Assembly: GCA_963576735.1 (NCBI GenBank)
Contig: OY755198.1
Location: 2,666,001 to 2,730,000, forward strand
Reading direction: 5' to 3'
Origin: Bedellia somnulentella
Taxonomy: Eukaryota; Arthropoda; Insecta; Lepidoptera; Bedelliidae
Length of the DNA: 64,000 nucleotides
Part shown: positions 1 through 14,400 of the stretch, piece after piece
How the letters are laid out: every line of letters begins with the position of its first letter
How positions within the stretch are numbered: position 1 is the first letter of the stretch
Made by a program: the position numbers and the translations under genes
Notes under the pieces: generated by a model
What the model was told of the DNA's origin: nothing
Database searches by the model: none
What the model saw: the letters and a program-made list of their open reading frames with translations, nothing else

Positions 1-55
1 CTTTAATTAAGCTGAATATTTGAAACTTTTGCCATTGAATGTATTTAAAAAACTA

Positions 56-484
56 ACATAACATAAACGTTCACGCCGTTCATCCCCGAAGGGGTTGGCA
101 CCAATACTTCTGAAGGAATTATTATTTAAATTTTCTTAGTATTGTGTAAGAATGATATGTGAAAATAAATATGTAATGTAGTTGTCCGTTTGCGATACAG
201 GCTGAGCCTAGTGCAAAGGACAAGGTCAATTATTGTTCAAAACATTCTTGACAATTAATAAATATTTTTATCTTATCTTATCTTTTTTGAACTCACATGG
301 CAGCGTCATCTAGTGTCCAGAGAAGGTACCCAAGTTTTGCTTAGACAGTGTACTCACGTGATAGGGGGCAGGCCTATTGCCGTTTGGTACGAATACTCTG
401 TCACATGACTAAGTACAACTCAGCCATGTGGGTTTCCTCACGATGTTTTCCCTCACCGTTAACAACCATGATAAATTAACCACG
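56..484 (-). mobile_element. SINE-A copy, interrupted
   Basis: The minus-strand SINE-A body is present from the tail (AACGTTCACGCC reverse side) to AAATTAACCAC; the tRNA-like head is missing. About 115-290 is an insertion of LINE 3'-end type ending in TTATC repeats. Confidence 0.75.
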
Positions 485-601
485 AAAATTAAAAAACAAA
501 AATTGAAAAGAAGGACTTCACAAAATATATTGCATTATTATTTAAATTTAAAGAGGGTAATCGTATAAATAATATGATTTTAATGAAAACAACATCCAAA
601 A

Positions 602-607
602 TTTATT
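602..607 (-). promoter_or_regulatory. possible poly(A) signal overlapping the CAAP1 stop
   Basis: Stop TAA is followed at once by TAA ATT, so an AATAAA hexamer overlaps the stop codon. If used, the 3' UTR would be only about 20 nt. Confidence 0.4.
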
Positions 608-2434
608 AATCTTTACTAATACTTTCTACAGTTGGAAGAACTTCTTCACTGACAACAGCTTCTGACACCTTTTCACTACTGACAACACTAGTTTTATCTC
701 TTTTCTTCTTCTTTTTCTTTCTATTTGGGTCCTTTTCTTTCTTCTTACCACCATCATTGAATTTCAACAATCGCTTGTACATCTTTAGTAGTTGTTTTGC
801 ATCTTTCTTCATATCTTTAGTTATTTCAACTGGTTGCTCGGCTTCTTTAGATATTTCTGTAACTGGGTCTACATATTTAGTTGACCTTTCTAATGTGTCA
901 TATTGTTCTATACTTCCTTCTTCAAATTTAGATTTTTCTTCTACTTCTACCACTGTTTCTTTAACAACCTCAATTTCTTCGTTACTCTTCATCATTTTCT
1001 TTTTCAACTCTTTATTTTTCTTTCGTAACGCATTTAAAATGCTTGCTGTTGTTAGCACTTTTTTGACTTTGCTACTATCTAAGTAACGATCTTTCCATGA
1101 GACATTTTCTAGCTCTGCTACAGTGCTAGATTCTTTTTCCGTATTGGTTTTCTCATGTTCGGCTATTTCTTGTTCTGTCACTACCTCATCTCTGTCAATT
1201 TCATCAATTTTAGCGCTTAAAGCTATTATCTCTTCTGAAGTTGGTTCTTTTGAAAGTAAACACTCGACTTCACAACAAGAGCTGTCTTCTGATATTTCAA
1301 ATATTTCTGAATCACTTTCTATAGTGATGTCATCTTCGATATGAATTATATCTTTTTTCGATTCATCGTTACCGTTACCAATTTCGTTATTTTTTTCTGT
1401 TACTTCTTCTACATCGACTTTCATGCCTGTATTACTCTCGGGTTCAATGTTTTCTAAAGATATCCGAAGATTACTTTTATCTGAAGTAGTATTTTCAGTA
1501 GCATTAGAATCTTTTATAATCACGCATCGACGTTTTTTGTTCTTTTTGTTACTAGAAGATTCAGGATGTTCTTCGTCTGATATTTGTATCACATTGTTCT
1601 TAATAATATCCTCATCGGATTCTGATATTTCACCATCTTCAGAAGGCTGGCGAGCACTGCTACGTCGTCTTAGTTTTGACTTATTATTTTCATCATCAGT
1701 TTTATCTACGCTTGTATCTATTTGTTCGTCCATTTTCAGGGAACTCTCTCCTAAGTGATCTTTTTGATCTACATTTACTGTAGTTGGATCTTTAATTGGT
1801 ATGTCTTCTATACAACTTATTTCAATGACATTATCTTTACTTGTTTCTTCAATAGATACTTCAATTGTTTTTGGATCTGTTACCTTTGGAGATTCATTAT
1901 TTTCTTTACTTTCGTCATTTTTAGCTTCATTGTTTGATGTTTTTTCAACAGCTTCAATTATTTTAGTCTCTGATTGCTTATTTTTATCATTTTTCGATGT
2001 ATCATTAGTTGAACTCGAACTATCACTGTCCGATTCAGAGTCACTAGACTCACTAACATCGCGTTTGATTTCCATATCATCCAACAAATCCATTTTCTCT
2101 GTCTCAGAAAGTTCCAGGAGTATTTCGTCATCATCTGCTACTTCTTTCACCGATTTCTTTTTTTTCTTTTTAGTCTTCTCTTTTTTGACATCAAGTTCCA
2201 TTTCTGAATCGTTTTGGATTGATGCATTAGGTTTTACGGTAGATTCTACTACTTTATCACCACTGGCATTTTTATTAATAACTCTTTCAGTGGATTTTGG
2301 CAAAGAAACATTATTTAGAGAAGCGTTATTCCGTCTCAATTTGATTTTCCTCTGCATTTTAGTTTGAGGTATCGTCACGGTCAGATTACTTGCGGTTTTT
2401 ACTATTGTTCGATTTTCTGATTGATCTTTTTGTT
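606..2434 (-). CDS. CAAP1: CAAP1 exon 7, long acidic terminal exon
   Basis: Acceptor GTTTCAG ends at 2435. The open frame can be read up to an ATG at 2450, but that ATG is intronic because the acceptor AG falls inside the fifth to sixth codon. The exon codes 608 residues rich in S, E, D and K, with KEKTKKKKKK near its start and RKKKKKKRDK near its end. Many phosphorylation-type SDSESD motifs are present. Confidence 0.82.
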
Positions 2435-5400
2435 CTGAAACATTATTCATTATTATTACTAACTATTTCTCGATTTTTTGGACTCTTGATGAAAGAGAAC
2501 CTTGTTCATAATACACTCGTAGACAACTCTGAGCTCTAATTTGTTTTTGTTGCCATTTAACCTCGGTTTATCCAGGCCCCTATTTCATGACTCTGACAAG
2601 TCAGACAATTGTCAAGAAAAACTATGACTGCGCCGATTTCATTTATTAAATATTCGACACTTGTTTTGCTTATCCGAAATTTTTCCTCCTATGCCTGTCA
2701 TGTTAAGAACTATTTCTACACGAAATATTTTTCAAACTTATCAGTCGTCACTTGTTACTGACATATCTCAGCCGACATATGTCACTGACAATTGTCATGA
2801 TGGTGAAATGGGGACCAGGTGATTGTGTCTCAAAACTTTAAAATTATTAATACATTCTTATTGTCGTTAGTGACTAATAGGAAGTCATTTTCTATGATTT
2901 TGGCTTGAGATTTATATAAAACTATTTAAACATTTTCATACATGCCCAGTAATTTAATTTCATACATACATATACTCACGGCTATAAATCCGTAGAAGGA
3001 GTTGCCAGAGCTAAAAAAATAAAAAATAAATCCTCAGCCACTTCCGAAAATTGAGTAAGGAAAAGGTGGTTAAATAAAGGTTGTTGGTGATGGGTCTCCA
3101 ACCTCATCGCCCAAAAATCCCTTAAAAGCCCCAATACCGTTAGTCGCCTCTTACGTGCACCCACCGGAAGAAACGGGGTAGTGCTATTCTAAGCCGACAC
3201 TACACAGCAATTTAATTAGTAATGATTTTTTTCAGGTATTGGAATAGGTAGTGTGAAAATGAAGCTTTAACTAGCGGTTTTACAGCTCTATATTGATCCT
3301 GCTGCAAAATTTAGGTATTTTCACACTACCTAATTCCGATCCCTGATTATTACACTATTATTAGCAAATAATTATTTCCGGCAAGTGTAGTAACTAAGAA
3401 TAATTGGGATTTTTATATGATAATACAGATTTAACCTACCACCAGATATACTTAAATTTTATCATCTTATTTAAATTAGCTTTTCAAAGTGGCTGAGGGA
3501 TGTCTAATTCAGTCTATTCCTTATTTATACAAACCCATAATTCCTATTACATACATACCTACATATACTCACGGCTATAAATCCCTAGAAGGGGTAGCCA
3601 GAGCTAAGGAATTAGAAATTCCTCAGCCACATTTGGAAATTTCAGTTTGGAAAAGATAGTAAAAATAAAGGTTGTTGGTGATGGGTCTTCAACCGCATCG
3701 CCCAAAAATCCCTTAATAGCCCCAATACCGTTAGTCGCCTCTTACGTACACCCACCGGAAGAAATGGGGTAGTGCTATTCTAAACCGACACTACACGGCA
3801 ATAATAATATAATTCCTATTATTTCTATAAATCATAGACATGAGTATATATGTATGAGTGGTATTATTTAAGTTGAATTATTATACCTGTATCAGTTTTT
3901 TCGTCTGAAAGAACAGTAATTTCAGTTTTGCTGGCAGATGATTCCTTTGAAGTTTCTGTAAAAATACATATTCTTAAATATTATCTTATCATTTACTGCG
4001 TACATGCCCAAAGGGGTAATAGGGGTGCTAACCCTTCTGGAAAAACATATATACAAATGCTCAGACTATTAGGTCCTGTTGGGGTAGGCAGAGCTACTAA
4101 CTAGAAAAAAACTTTATGCATTTAACGACCCTTGGTCAGATAATAATGAAAGAAATTACCATTAGCAACCGTGATAGCCGAGTGGGTAGAACACTCGGTT
4201 ATCGTGCAAACGACTAGTGTTCGAATCCTGGGTCGGGCCTACACCAATTTGTCTTTTCTAAAGACATATGTGTGGTTAATTTATCATGGTTGTTAACGGT
4301 GAGGGAAAACATCGTGAGGAAACCCACATGGCTGAGTTGTACTTAGTCATGTGACAGTGTATTCGTACAAAACGGCGATAGGCCTGCCCCCTATCACGTG
4401 AGTACACTGTCCATGCAAAACGTGGGTACTCTGAACACCAGGTGACAAAGTCACGTGATGTTCTGAAGTATTAGTACCTCTGCCAACCCCTTCGGGGATA
4501 TTCGGCGTGAACGTTTATGTTATGTTTATGTTAAATTACCATTTCCATTGTCGTTATTTTGGTCTGTCCTGTCTATTTGTTTGTGTTTCTTATCTTTCTT
4601 CTTCTTTTTCTTCTTGGGTTTTTCTTTGGCTTCTGAAAGAAAAAAGAAATTCCACTGTATAGATATCATATCATAATAACTTTTGTAATAATTTAATTAG
4701 GAGTAATGTTTTAAGAAAGTAATGTACTATGTGCTGTGTAGTGTCGGCTTAGAATAGCACTACCCCATTTCTTCCGGTGGGTATACGTAAGAGGGATTTC
4801 TGGGCGATGCGGTTGGAGACCCATCACCAACAACCTTTATATTTACACATATTTCCAAAAGTGGCCAAAGAATTTCTAATAACTTAGCTCTGGCTACCCC
4901 TTCTAGGGATTTATAGCCACGAGTATATGTATGTATGTCACAGATCTGTATTTGAATAGATAACGCAAGTGTCATTTCTTGTATAGAAACCAAGCGTGCC
5001 ATTCACAGATCTGTATTTGAATAGATAACGCAAGTGTCATTTCTTGTATAGAAACCAAGCGTGCCATTATTTTTCCACCTACTGTGACGTCACATGAGCA
5101 ATTTAGTGATGGCAACTCCCCGTCAACGCGTAAACGATTCAATCGATTATATTCGAGCGCATCGACAGACGAATGATAAATTGTCAGAAGAATGATAAAT
5201 CTAGAATTATACCTGTTTTTTTATAACGCTATTTTCTCATGGTCTCATTTTTATCCTGAGCAACTCTTCCTACATTATTTTCCTCCACCACTACATCTTC
5301 TCGGAGAAAAACGATCTAAATCAGTGAGTTAATGAATCAGTTAGTCAGTGAGTAGTTCAGTAGCCTTTATTATTATAATAACTTGTCCTTATTGATAACC

Positions 5401-8400
5401 TACCTAATTAACTAGTTTTAATAATTTGTTCTCGGAAAGTTACAAAATGATTTAAAAAACCCCCGAAAAGAAATTTTATCTACAAAAAGGAAAGCCAGTA
5501 GAAGGCGCTATGACAAAATATAATACAACCCAGAACTAATTCGGATTTGAAAAAAAAACAAATAAAATAACTTGTAGAGAAGGAAAAATAATCGAGTATT
5601 TTTTTTTCGTTGTCTGTTTTTCTCCAGGCTGTATCTCATAAACAGTGATAACTAGAAAGCTGAAATTTTCACAAATGACGTATTTCTGTTGCCGCTATAA
5701 CAACAAATACAAGTAAAAAATGGATTTTAAGGGGGGCTCCTTATAATAAACGTGTTTTTTTCCGTATTTACATACATACATACATACATATGCTCACGGC
5801 TGTATTTCCCTAGAAGGGGTAACCAGAGCTAAGGAATTATAAATTCCTCAGCCACTTTTGGAAGTTGCGTGGGGAAAAGATGGTAAATATAAAGGTTTTT
5901 GGTGATGGGTCTCCAACCGCATCGCCCAAAAATCCAATAAAAAGCCCCAATACCCTTAGTCGCCTCTTACGACACCCGTGGGTAGAAAGGGGTAGCGACA
6001 TTCTAAGCCGGCACTACACGGCAATCTAAGCCGGCACTACACGGCAATTTTCCGTATTTGTTTGCTCAATATTAAAACGTTAATAAGTAGATACTTAAAA
6101 TTCTCACAGTATATTTACTTGTATATCACCTTTCAAAATAAATAATTAAATAACAGTAAAGTAAATATCAAAGGGGCTCTCATACAAAACCGTTATTTTC
6201 TATTATAGATGATAATACGGAACTCTTCGTTTATTCAATATTGGAAATAAAAAAAAAACAAAGTAGTGTAACAAACTCTTTAACATTTGCTGAATATGTA
6301 GAATTATTAGAAGCAGTAACAGAATTAAATTTTCTCATTTGTGTAATGAATGATGTCTTTACTAAGGTTTGTAAACCAGTTAAAATCTATGAAGATAATT
6401 CAGCAGCTGTAGCTATTCTAAGTATGGAAACTTTACAAAGAATTCTAAGCATATTAAAGTTCACTATCATTTTGTAAATTAAAATGTTTAGCAGGGAAGT
6501 ATACAAAATAGAGTCAGAAAATAAAATTGCAGATAACTAAATTTAAAGGAGTACAGTTCCCTAATTGATTAACTGTAGTACTTAAGAAGCTTTGATCTTA
6601 AGTAAGGAGGCGTGTTCGTGTATATATGTACATTTATATTGGCAACACTGAGTGAAGGAAGGAAGTAAATAAAGACTGACACATACCACACGTTAAGAAA
6701 TGTAGCTTAGAGAAAAACTTGTAACCAAAATTAAACTGTTCTTTTATTATATAAAAACAAAGTTAAAACAAGAGTATTCCGATTAATTATTTAACAGAAA
6801 CATTGTAGTAATAAAAATATTTTAGATACATTGAACATCCATCGCGAATATTGTCATTTCTCTGTTCCCAAAATCGATTAGAATTAGAATCGAATACAAC
6901 TATCTATGTAGGTACAACACATTTTGCTTAAAATGACAAAAATATGACAATAGCTACCGTACCATGTACCTGATTGACGGGTGAAAATATCGTTCATTTT
7001 GATGTTCATTGCGTGTTTTAATAGACAAGCCATACTAGATAGCTTTGTAACTAAAAGCGGCAATGTATTATAAATTAAGCGATATACACTCGTTTGAAAG
7101 TTTTTCTGTGTAAAACCACAACGAACACGAAATAATTGATTTTGCAATAAAAACCACATAATCTAATAATAAAGTGACCTACCGATGAAAGGAAATCTTT
7201 CTATTAATTAGTCCCGCTTTATTTAGATAGTTTTTGCAACTCAATACGGCACAATTAGGCATTTTTTATATTTAGCTTGACATCTGTCACCGAGAACGTT
7301 CGAGCACGGACTCAATCAAATGGCGATAAACTAAGATAATTTAACTCAGTTTTTACACGCGAAGTATATGCACTTGCGGCATCTATTCAAATACATGTCT
7401 GTGGTGCCATTATTTTTCCACCTACTGTGACGTCACATGAGCAATTTAGTGATGGCAACTCCCCGTCAGCGCGTAAACGATTCAATCGATTATATTCGAA
7501 TGCATCGACAGACAAATGATAAATTGACAGAAGAATGATTAATCTAGAATTATACCTGTTTTTTAATAACGCTATTATTCTCATGGTCTCATTTTTATCC
7601 TGAACAACTCTTCCTACATTATTTTCCTCCACCACTACATCTTCTCGGAGAACAACGATCTAAATCAGTGAGTTAATGAGTCAGTTAGTCAGTGAGTAGT
7701 TCAATAGCCTTTAATATTATATTAACTTGTCCTTATTGATAACCTACCTAATTAACTAGTTTTATTAATTTGTTCTCGGAAAGTTACAAAATGATTTAAA
7801 AAAACCCCGAGAAGAAATTTTATCTACAAAAAGGAAAGTTGTATTTGTTTGCTCAATATTAAAACGTTAATAAGTAGATACTTAAAATTTTCACAGTATA
7901 TTTACTTGTATATCACCTTTCAAAATAAATAATTAAATAACAGTAAAGTAAATATCAAAGGGGCTCCCATACAAAAACGTTATTTTCTATTATAGATGAT
8001 AGTACGGAACTCTTCGTTTGTTCAATATTGGAAATAAAAAAAAACAAAGTAGTGTAACAAACTCTTCAACATTTGCTAAATATGTAGAATTATCAGAAGC
8101 AGTAACAGAATTAAATTTTCTCATTTGTGTAATGAATGATGTCTTTACTAAGGTTTGTAAACCAGTTAAAATTTATGAAGATAATTCAGCAGCTGTAGCT
8201 ATTTCTAAGTATGGAAACTTTACAAAGAACTCTAAGCATATTGAAGTTCACTATCATTTTGTAAATTAAAATGTTTAGCAGGGAAGTATACAAAATAGAG
8301 TCAGAAAATAAAATTGCAGATAACTAAATTTAAAGGAGTATAGTTCCCTAATTGATTATAATTACTGTAGTACTTAAGAAGCTTTGAACTTATGTAAGGA

Positions 8401-11400
8401 GGCGTGTTTGTGTATATATGTACATTTATATTGGCAACACTGAGTGAAGGAAGAAAGTAAATAAAGACTGACACATACCACACGTTAAGAAATGTAGCTT
8501 AGAGAAAAACTTGTAACTAAAATTAAACTGTTCCTTTATTAAATAAATTAAATAAAAACAAAGTTAAAACAAGAGTATTCCAATTAATTATTTAACAAAA
8601 ACATTGTAGTAATAAAAATATTTTAGATACATGGAACATCCATCGCGAATATTATCATTTCTCTGTTCCCAAAATCGATTAGAATTAGAATCGAATACAA
8701 CTATCTGTGTAGGTACAACACATTTTGCTTAAAATGACAGAAATATGACAATAGCTACCGTACCATGTAGCTGATTGACAGGTGAAACTATCGTTCATTT
8801 TGATGTTCATTGCGTGTTTTAATAGATAAGCCATACTAGATAGCTTTGTAACTAAAAGCGGCAATGTAATATAAATTAAGCGATACACACTCGTTTAAAA
8901 GTTTTTCAGTGTAAAACCACAACGAACACGAAATAATTGATTTTGCAATAAAAACCACATAATCTAATAATAAAGTGACCTACCGATGAAAGGAAATCTT
9001 TCTATTAATTAGTCCCGCTTTATTTAGATAGTTTTTGCAACTCAATACGGCACAATTAGCCATTTTTTATATTTAGCTTGACATCTGTCACCGAGAACGT
9101 TCGAGCACGGACTCAATCAAATGGCGATAAACTAAGATAATTTTACTCAGTTTTTACACGCGAAGTACATGCACTTGCGGCATCTATTCAAATACATGTC
9201 TGTGATGTATGTACTACACAAGATAGTAGTCGTCAGTCTGCCAACCCCCCTCTAGACTAGTGTGGTGGAATAATACCAAAACACCCTATAAAGGGTAGAC
9301 TCGAGCCCCTCGCAATGCCTCGTTTGGGACACACAAAACAATAGTTAGAATGTTATTGTTCATGAAAACCTCATGTGGAGATTATTACTATACATACATA
9401 CATACATATACTCACGGCTATAAATCCCTAGATGGGGTAGCCAGAGCTAAGGAATCAGAAATTCCTCAGCCATTTGGAAAGTTAAGTGGGGAAAAGATGG
9501 TAAAATAAAGGTTGTTGGTGATGGGTCTCCAACCGCATCGCCCATAAATCCCTTTAAAGCCCCAATACCGTTAGTTGCCTCTTACGTACACCCGCCGGAA
9601 GAATTGGGGTAGTGCTATTCTAAGCTGACACTACAAAGCATATATAAAATAAAGGATAAATAAAGGAGAGAAATATTTCGACACTAGCGGGAACCGAACC
9701 CTCATTTCAATGACATTTTATTATTATTTAGACGGTGACATGTACCCGGAGGTTGCGGCTTCGATCCTCGCTAGTGTCGAAATTTTTCTTTCCTATATTT
9801 ATCCTTTACATACTCACGGCCATAAATCCTAAAATGGGGTAGCCAAAGCTTTAGAGTTCACTCCTCAGCCACATTTGGCAGTTTATTTATTTAATTATTT
9901 ATTTATTCATACATGATAACCATCATTACAGGCGCAGCCTAATGCAATGGCATCGAAATACATATCAACTTATAAAAAATATTAATATTAATTTATCAAC
10001 ATTATTGAAAAACAACTAATTCTAACTTATATGTAATTTAATAAAGCTTAAAGCTGTGTAGTGTCGGCTTAGAATAGCACTACCCCATTTCTTCCGGTGG
10101 GTGTACGTAAGAGGCGACTAACTGTATTGGGGCTTTTGAGGGATTTTTGGGCGATGCGGTTGGAGACCCATCACCAACAACCTTTATTTCACCATCTTTT
10201 CCCCACACAACTTCCAAAAGTGGCTGAGGAATTTCTGATTCCTTAGCTCTGGCTACCCCTTCTAGGGATTTATAGCCGTGAGTATATGTATGTATGTAAT
10301 TTAATATTTAATTTATTCACTTGATGGGGACACATACATACATATACTCACGGCTATAAATCCCTAGAAGGGGTAGCCAGAGCTAAGGAATTAAAAATTC
10401 CTCAGCCAATTTTGGAAAATTGAGTGGGGAAAAGATGGTAAAGTGAAGATTGTTGGTGATGGGTCTCCAACCGCATCGCCCAAAAATCCCTTAAAAGCCC
10501 CAATACCGTTAGTCGCCTCTTACGTACACCCATCGGTAGAAACGGGATAGTGCTATTCTAAGCCGACACTACACGGCGTATGGGGACACGATGGTAGAAA
10601 TAAAGTATCATTGGTGATGTGTGTCCAACCGCATCGCCCAAAACCTCCATACCCTTAGTCGCCTCTTACGACACCCGTGGGTAGAAAGGTGTAGTGACAT
10701 TCTAAGCCGACACTACACGGAAACAATCCTATATTTAACAATATTAACTATAGATTATACCTTCCTCTTCAGCATTAACTTTAGTACTTTTCTCCAATTC
10801 CTTAACATCAGGTTTTTCATCACTGCTAATCTCTACTATATCTTGTTGTTCTTCTTTGATGAGGACATCTGATGATGATGATGAGTCATCCATCACCGAA
10901 CTAGATTGGACTGGTTCTGAAATGGTCCATTAAATAAATATAAACGGACATATTATACATAGATCAAGTTAGCTCCAATAATAAATAAATATAAGAAAAA
11001 TTTCGACACAGGCGGGGATCGAACCCCCGACCTCGGGTATACGCCCCCGTAGCTCTGCCATTGAGCTACCGTGTCAATGGCTGCCAGCGCGAAATTCTTC
11101 TATACTTTATTTCTAGTAGTGTTTGCGTTCCCTACCTCCGAATTTTTTACAAATTTGGAAGGCCGCTTGTCTACCTTTTCAGATACAATGCAAATGTTGT
11201 CACATAATTTGAATGTTTTTGTTCATGTGAACCTCATGTGGGGATTATTATTACCAATAAATAACGGAAAGAAAAAAATCGACACCGGCGGGGATCGAAC
11301 CTGTGACCTCGGGTAATCGAAATTTTTCTGTTCTTTATTTATTAGTAACTAGCTGACCCGACAGTCTTCGACCTGTCACAAAATTTTAGTTTTCCAAAAT

Positions 11401-14400
11401 ATTCATCCAACCCGGATTCCACTTTTGGAACTTGTTTGGGGAAAAGATGGTAACAATAAATGTTTTTGGTGACGGGTCTCCAACCACATCGCCCAAAAAT
11501 CCCTCAAAAGCCCCAAAATCCTTAGTCGCCTCTTACGATCACCCACGGGTAGAAATGGGGTAGTGTTATTCTAAGCCGACACTACACTAGCTAGTTAGTT
11601 ATATAATATATAAGATATTATAAATCAATTTGCTGTGTAGTGTCGGCTTAGAATAGCACTACCCCATTTCTTCCGGTGGGTGTACGTAAGAGGCGACTGT
11701 ATTGGGGCTTTAAAGGGATTTTTGGGCGATGCGGTTGGAGACCCATCACCAACAACCTTTACTTTACCATCTTTTCCCCACGTAACTTTCCAAAAGTGGC
11801 TGAGGAATTTCTAATTCCTTAGCTCTGGCTACCCCTTTTAGGGATTTACAGCCGTGTGTATATGTATGTATGTATGTATAAATCAATGATAAAATAATAT
11901 CTAACTTACTCTCATCTCCGCACACAGTGAGTCTGGCCCGGATCGCGCGTGCCCGAGCTTGCAACTCGAGAAGCTCGAGAACCGTTTTCCCGGCATCGGC
12001 CCGAGGTGCTGACTCGGGGGACTTTGATTTAGACGACTGGTGGCGTTTTTTCTTTTTTTTGTGCTGTTTTAGTGGCAAAAGTCGAGTTAGAATTGTATTT
12101 GTTAGTTATGGTATTTACTTTAATACCAACATATATACATACATATACTCACGGCTATAAATCCCTAGAAGGGGTTGCCAAAGCCACAGAATTAGAAATT
12201 CTTTAGCCAATTTTGGAAGTTGCGTGGGGAAAATATGGTGAAATAAAGGTTGTTGGTGAAGGGTCTCCAACCGCATCGCCCAAAAATCGCTTAAAAGCCC
12301 CAATACCGTTAGTCGCCTCTTACGTACACCCACCGGACGAAATTGGGTAGTGCTATTCTAAGCCGACACTACACAGCTATACAACAACATATATACTCAC
12401 GCCATTATTAATCATTAGGGGCAGAGACTAGTGATCGCCACTTTGTATGATCCCGGCAAACCTATCTAGCTCTAACTTTATTTCCTTCCATCATAGATTC
12501 ATAAAATTGATTTAGTATTGTGGGGTCTCTTATACAAGAAACATCATGTTTAGCTCTTGTTTTCATTAATAATGAACCCTTTAAACTATATAATTTTTGC
12601 CATTTTAATTATAGAGTCCCTTTTGAGCTGAAATCCAAGTCACACAAGGCCATCTTTTTAATATACATAGCAAGACAAGGTTTTCTTAATTTGAATGTTT
12701 TTGTTCATGAAAACCTCATGTGGGGATATTATTACTAATAAACAAAGGATAAATAAAGGAAAGAACAATTTCGACACAGGCGGGAATCGAACCCGCGATC
12801 TCGAGTATACGCCCCCGTCGCTCTGCCAATTGAGCTACCGAAATTCTTTCCAGATTCAATTCCCGCTTGTGTCGAAATTTGTCTTTCCTTTATTTATTAG
12901 TAAGGTTTTCTTAGTCCAGCTAAGTTTACTATTACAAGTAAAGACAGAAGGAAATGACAAACATACACACATTAAGATCACGCCGAATTCCCCGAAGGTA
13001 CTAATACTTCTGAACATCACGTGACTTTGTTACCTGGTGTTCAGAGTACCCACGTTTTGCTTGGACAGTGTACTCACGTGATAGGGGGCAGGCCTGTCGC
13101 CGTTTTGTACAAATACATTGTCACATGACTAAGTACAACTCAGCCATGTGGGTTTCCTGACGATGTTTTCCCTCACCGTTAACGACCATGATAAATTAAC
13201 CACACATATGTCTTCAGTAAAGACAAATTGGTGTAGGCGCGACCCGGGATTTGAACACTAGCCGCACTGGATTTTGCCGGCTTAGAATAGCACTACCCCA
13301 TTTCTTTCGGTGGGTGTACGTAAGAGGCGACTAACGGTATTAGGGCTTTTAAGGGATTTTTGGGCGATGCGGTTGGAGACCCATCACCTTTATTTCACCA
13401 TCTGTTCCCCACGCAACTTCCAAAAGTGGCTGAGGAATTTCTAATTCCCTAGCTCTGGCTACCCCTTCATGGGATTTATAGCCGTGAGTATATGTATGTA
13501 TGTATGTAACCGGTGTTCTATCCATTGAGCTATCACGGTTGTTCACGGAAATCACTTTCTTTAAGATGGAAAAGAAACTATGTGATATATATGTATGCCA
13601 ACGATCAGTAAATATTTAATACATACATGCATATACTCACGGCTATAAATCCCTATAAGGGGTAGCCAGAGCTAAGGAATTAGAAATTCCTCAGCCACTT
13701 TTGGAAGTTGCGTGGGGAAAAGATGGTGAAATAAAGGTCTTTGGAGAAAGGTTTTTCCAGCCGCATCGCCCGAAAATCCCTTAAAAGTCCCAATACTGTT
13801 AGTCGCCTCTTACGTACACCCGCCGGAAGAAATGGGGTAGTGCTATTCTAAGCCAGCACTACACAGCTATCGAAAAACAATACTTGATATAAAATCAAAC
13901 TGCCAAAACTCAAATTAACATCAACAAACCTTTTTCTTCTTGACTTCCTCATCGGAACTGATGCTTTCGAGCGAGATAGTTTCCAAGGGTTGCTCCTCAT
14001 CAGAGGATTCGGTGTCTGAAGGTGGCTCAGCACCGTCTAGTACTGCACATAACCGCTTTGAACTTATACCTAGGAGCTGAAAATATATATTTATTTATTT
14101 ATTAAGGACAAATAATGGTAATTTTGCTGTGTAGTGTCGGCTTAGAATAGCACTACCCCATTTCTTCCGGTGGGTGTACGTAAGTGGTGACTAACGGTAT
14201 TGGGGCTTTTAAGGGATTTTTGGGCGATGCGGTTGGAGACCCATCACCAACAACCTTTATTTTACCATCTTTTCCCCACGCAACTTCCAAAAGTGGCTGA
14301 GGAATTTCTTATTCCTTAGCTCTGGCTACCCCTTTTAGGGATTTATAGCCGTGAGTATATGTATGTGTGTATGTAAATAATGGTAACAAATTTTATACAT

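Larger units (their letters stand above)
4939..9204. mobile_element. composite TIR element with internal tandem duplication
   Basis: Left end CACAGATCTGTATTTGAATA is inverted at the right end (TATTCAAATACATGTCTGTG). The flanks 4931-4938 and 9205-9212 are both ATGTATGT, an 8-bp duplication, though it lies in a SINE-B tail and so is low-complexity. The left 65 bp is tandemly doubled (4939-5003, 5004-5068). A complete right TIR also occurs inside at 7371-7403, where a second near-identical unit (7404-9204) starts. Each unit carries one copia-like RNase H remnant. No transposase of its own is seen. Confidence 0.65.

Noticed and set aside
757..2367. Plus-strand ORFs opposite the CAAP1 terminal exon
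   Set aside because: They are antisense shadows of the biased S/E/K coding sequence, full of Ser/Phe/Leu runs, without recognised motifs.
2448..2450. ATG as start of a separate 614-aa gene
   Set aside because: A TTTCAG acceptor just downstream gives phase-matched joining to exon 6, and upstream exons carry a recognised domain.
4164..4240. tRNA gene at SINE-A and family C heads
   Set aside because: They have A and B boxes but belong to dispersed repeats, lack a regular cloverleaf and are joined to SINE bodies.
6600..6780. Complete copia LTR
   Set aside because: A TGTT start after a GGAGG purine tract is suggestive, but no second LTR, primer-binding site or target duplication was found.
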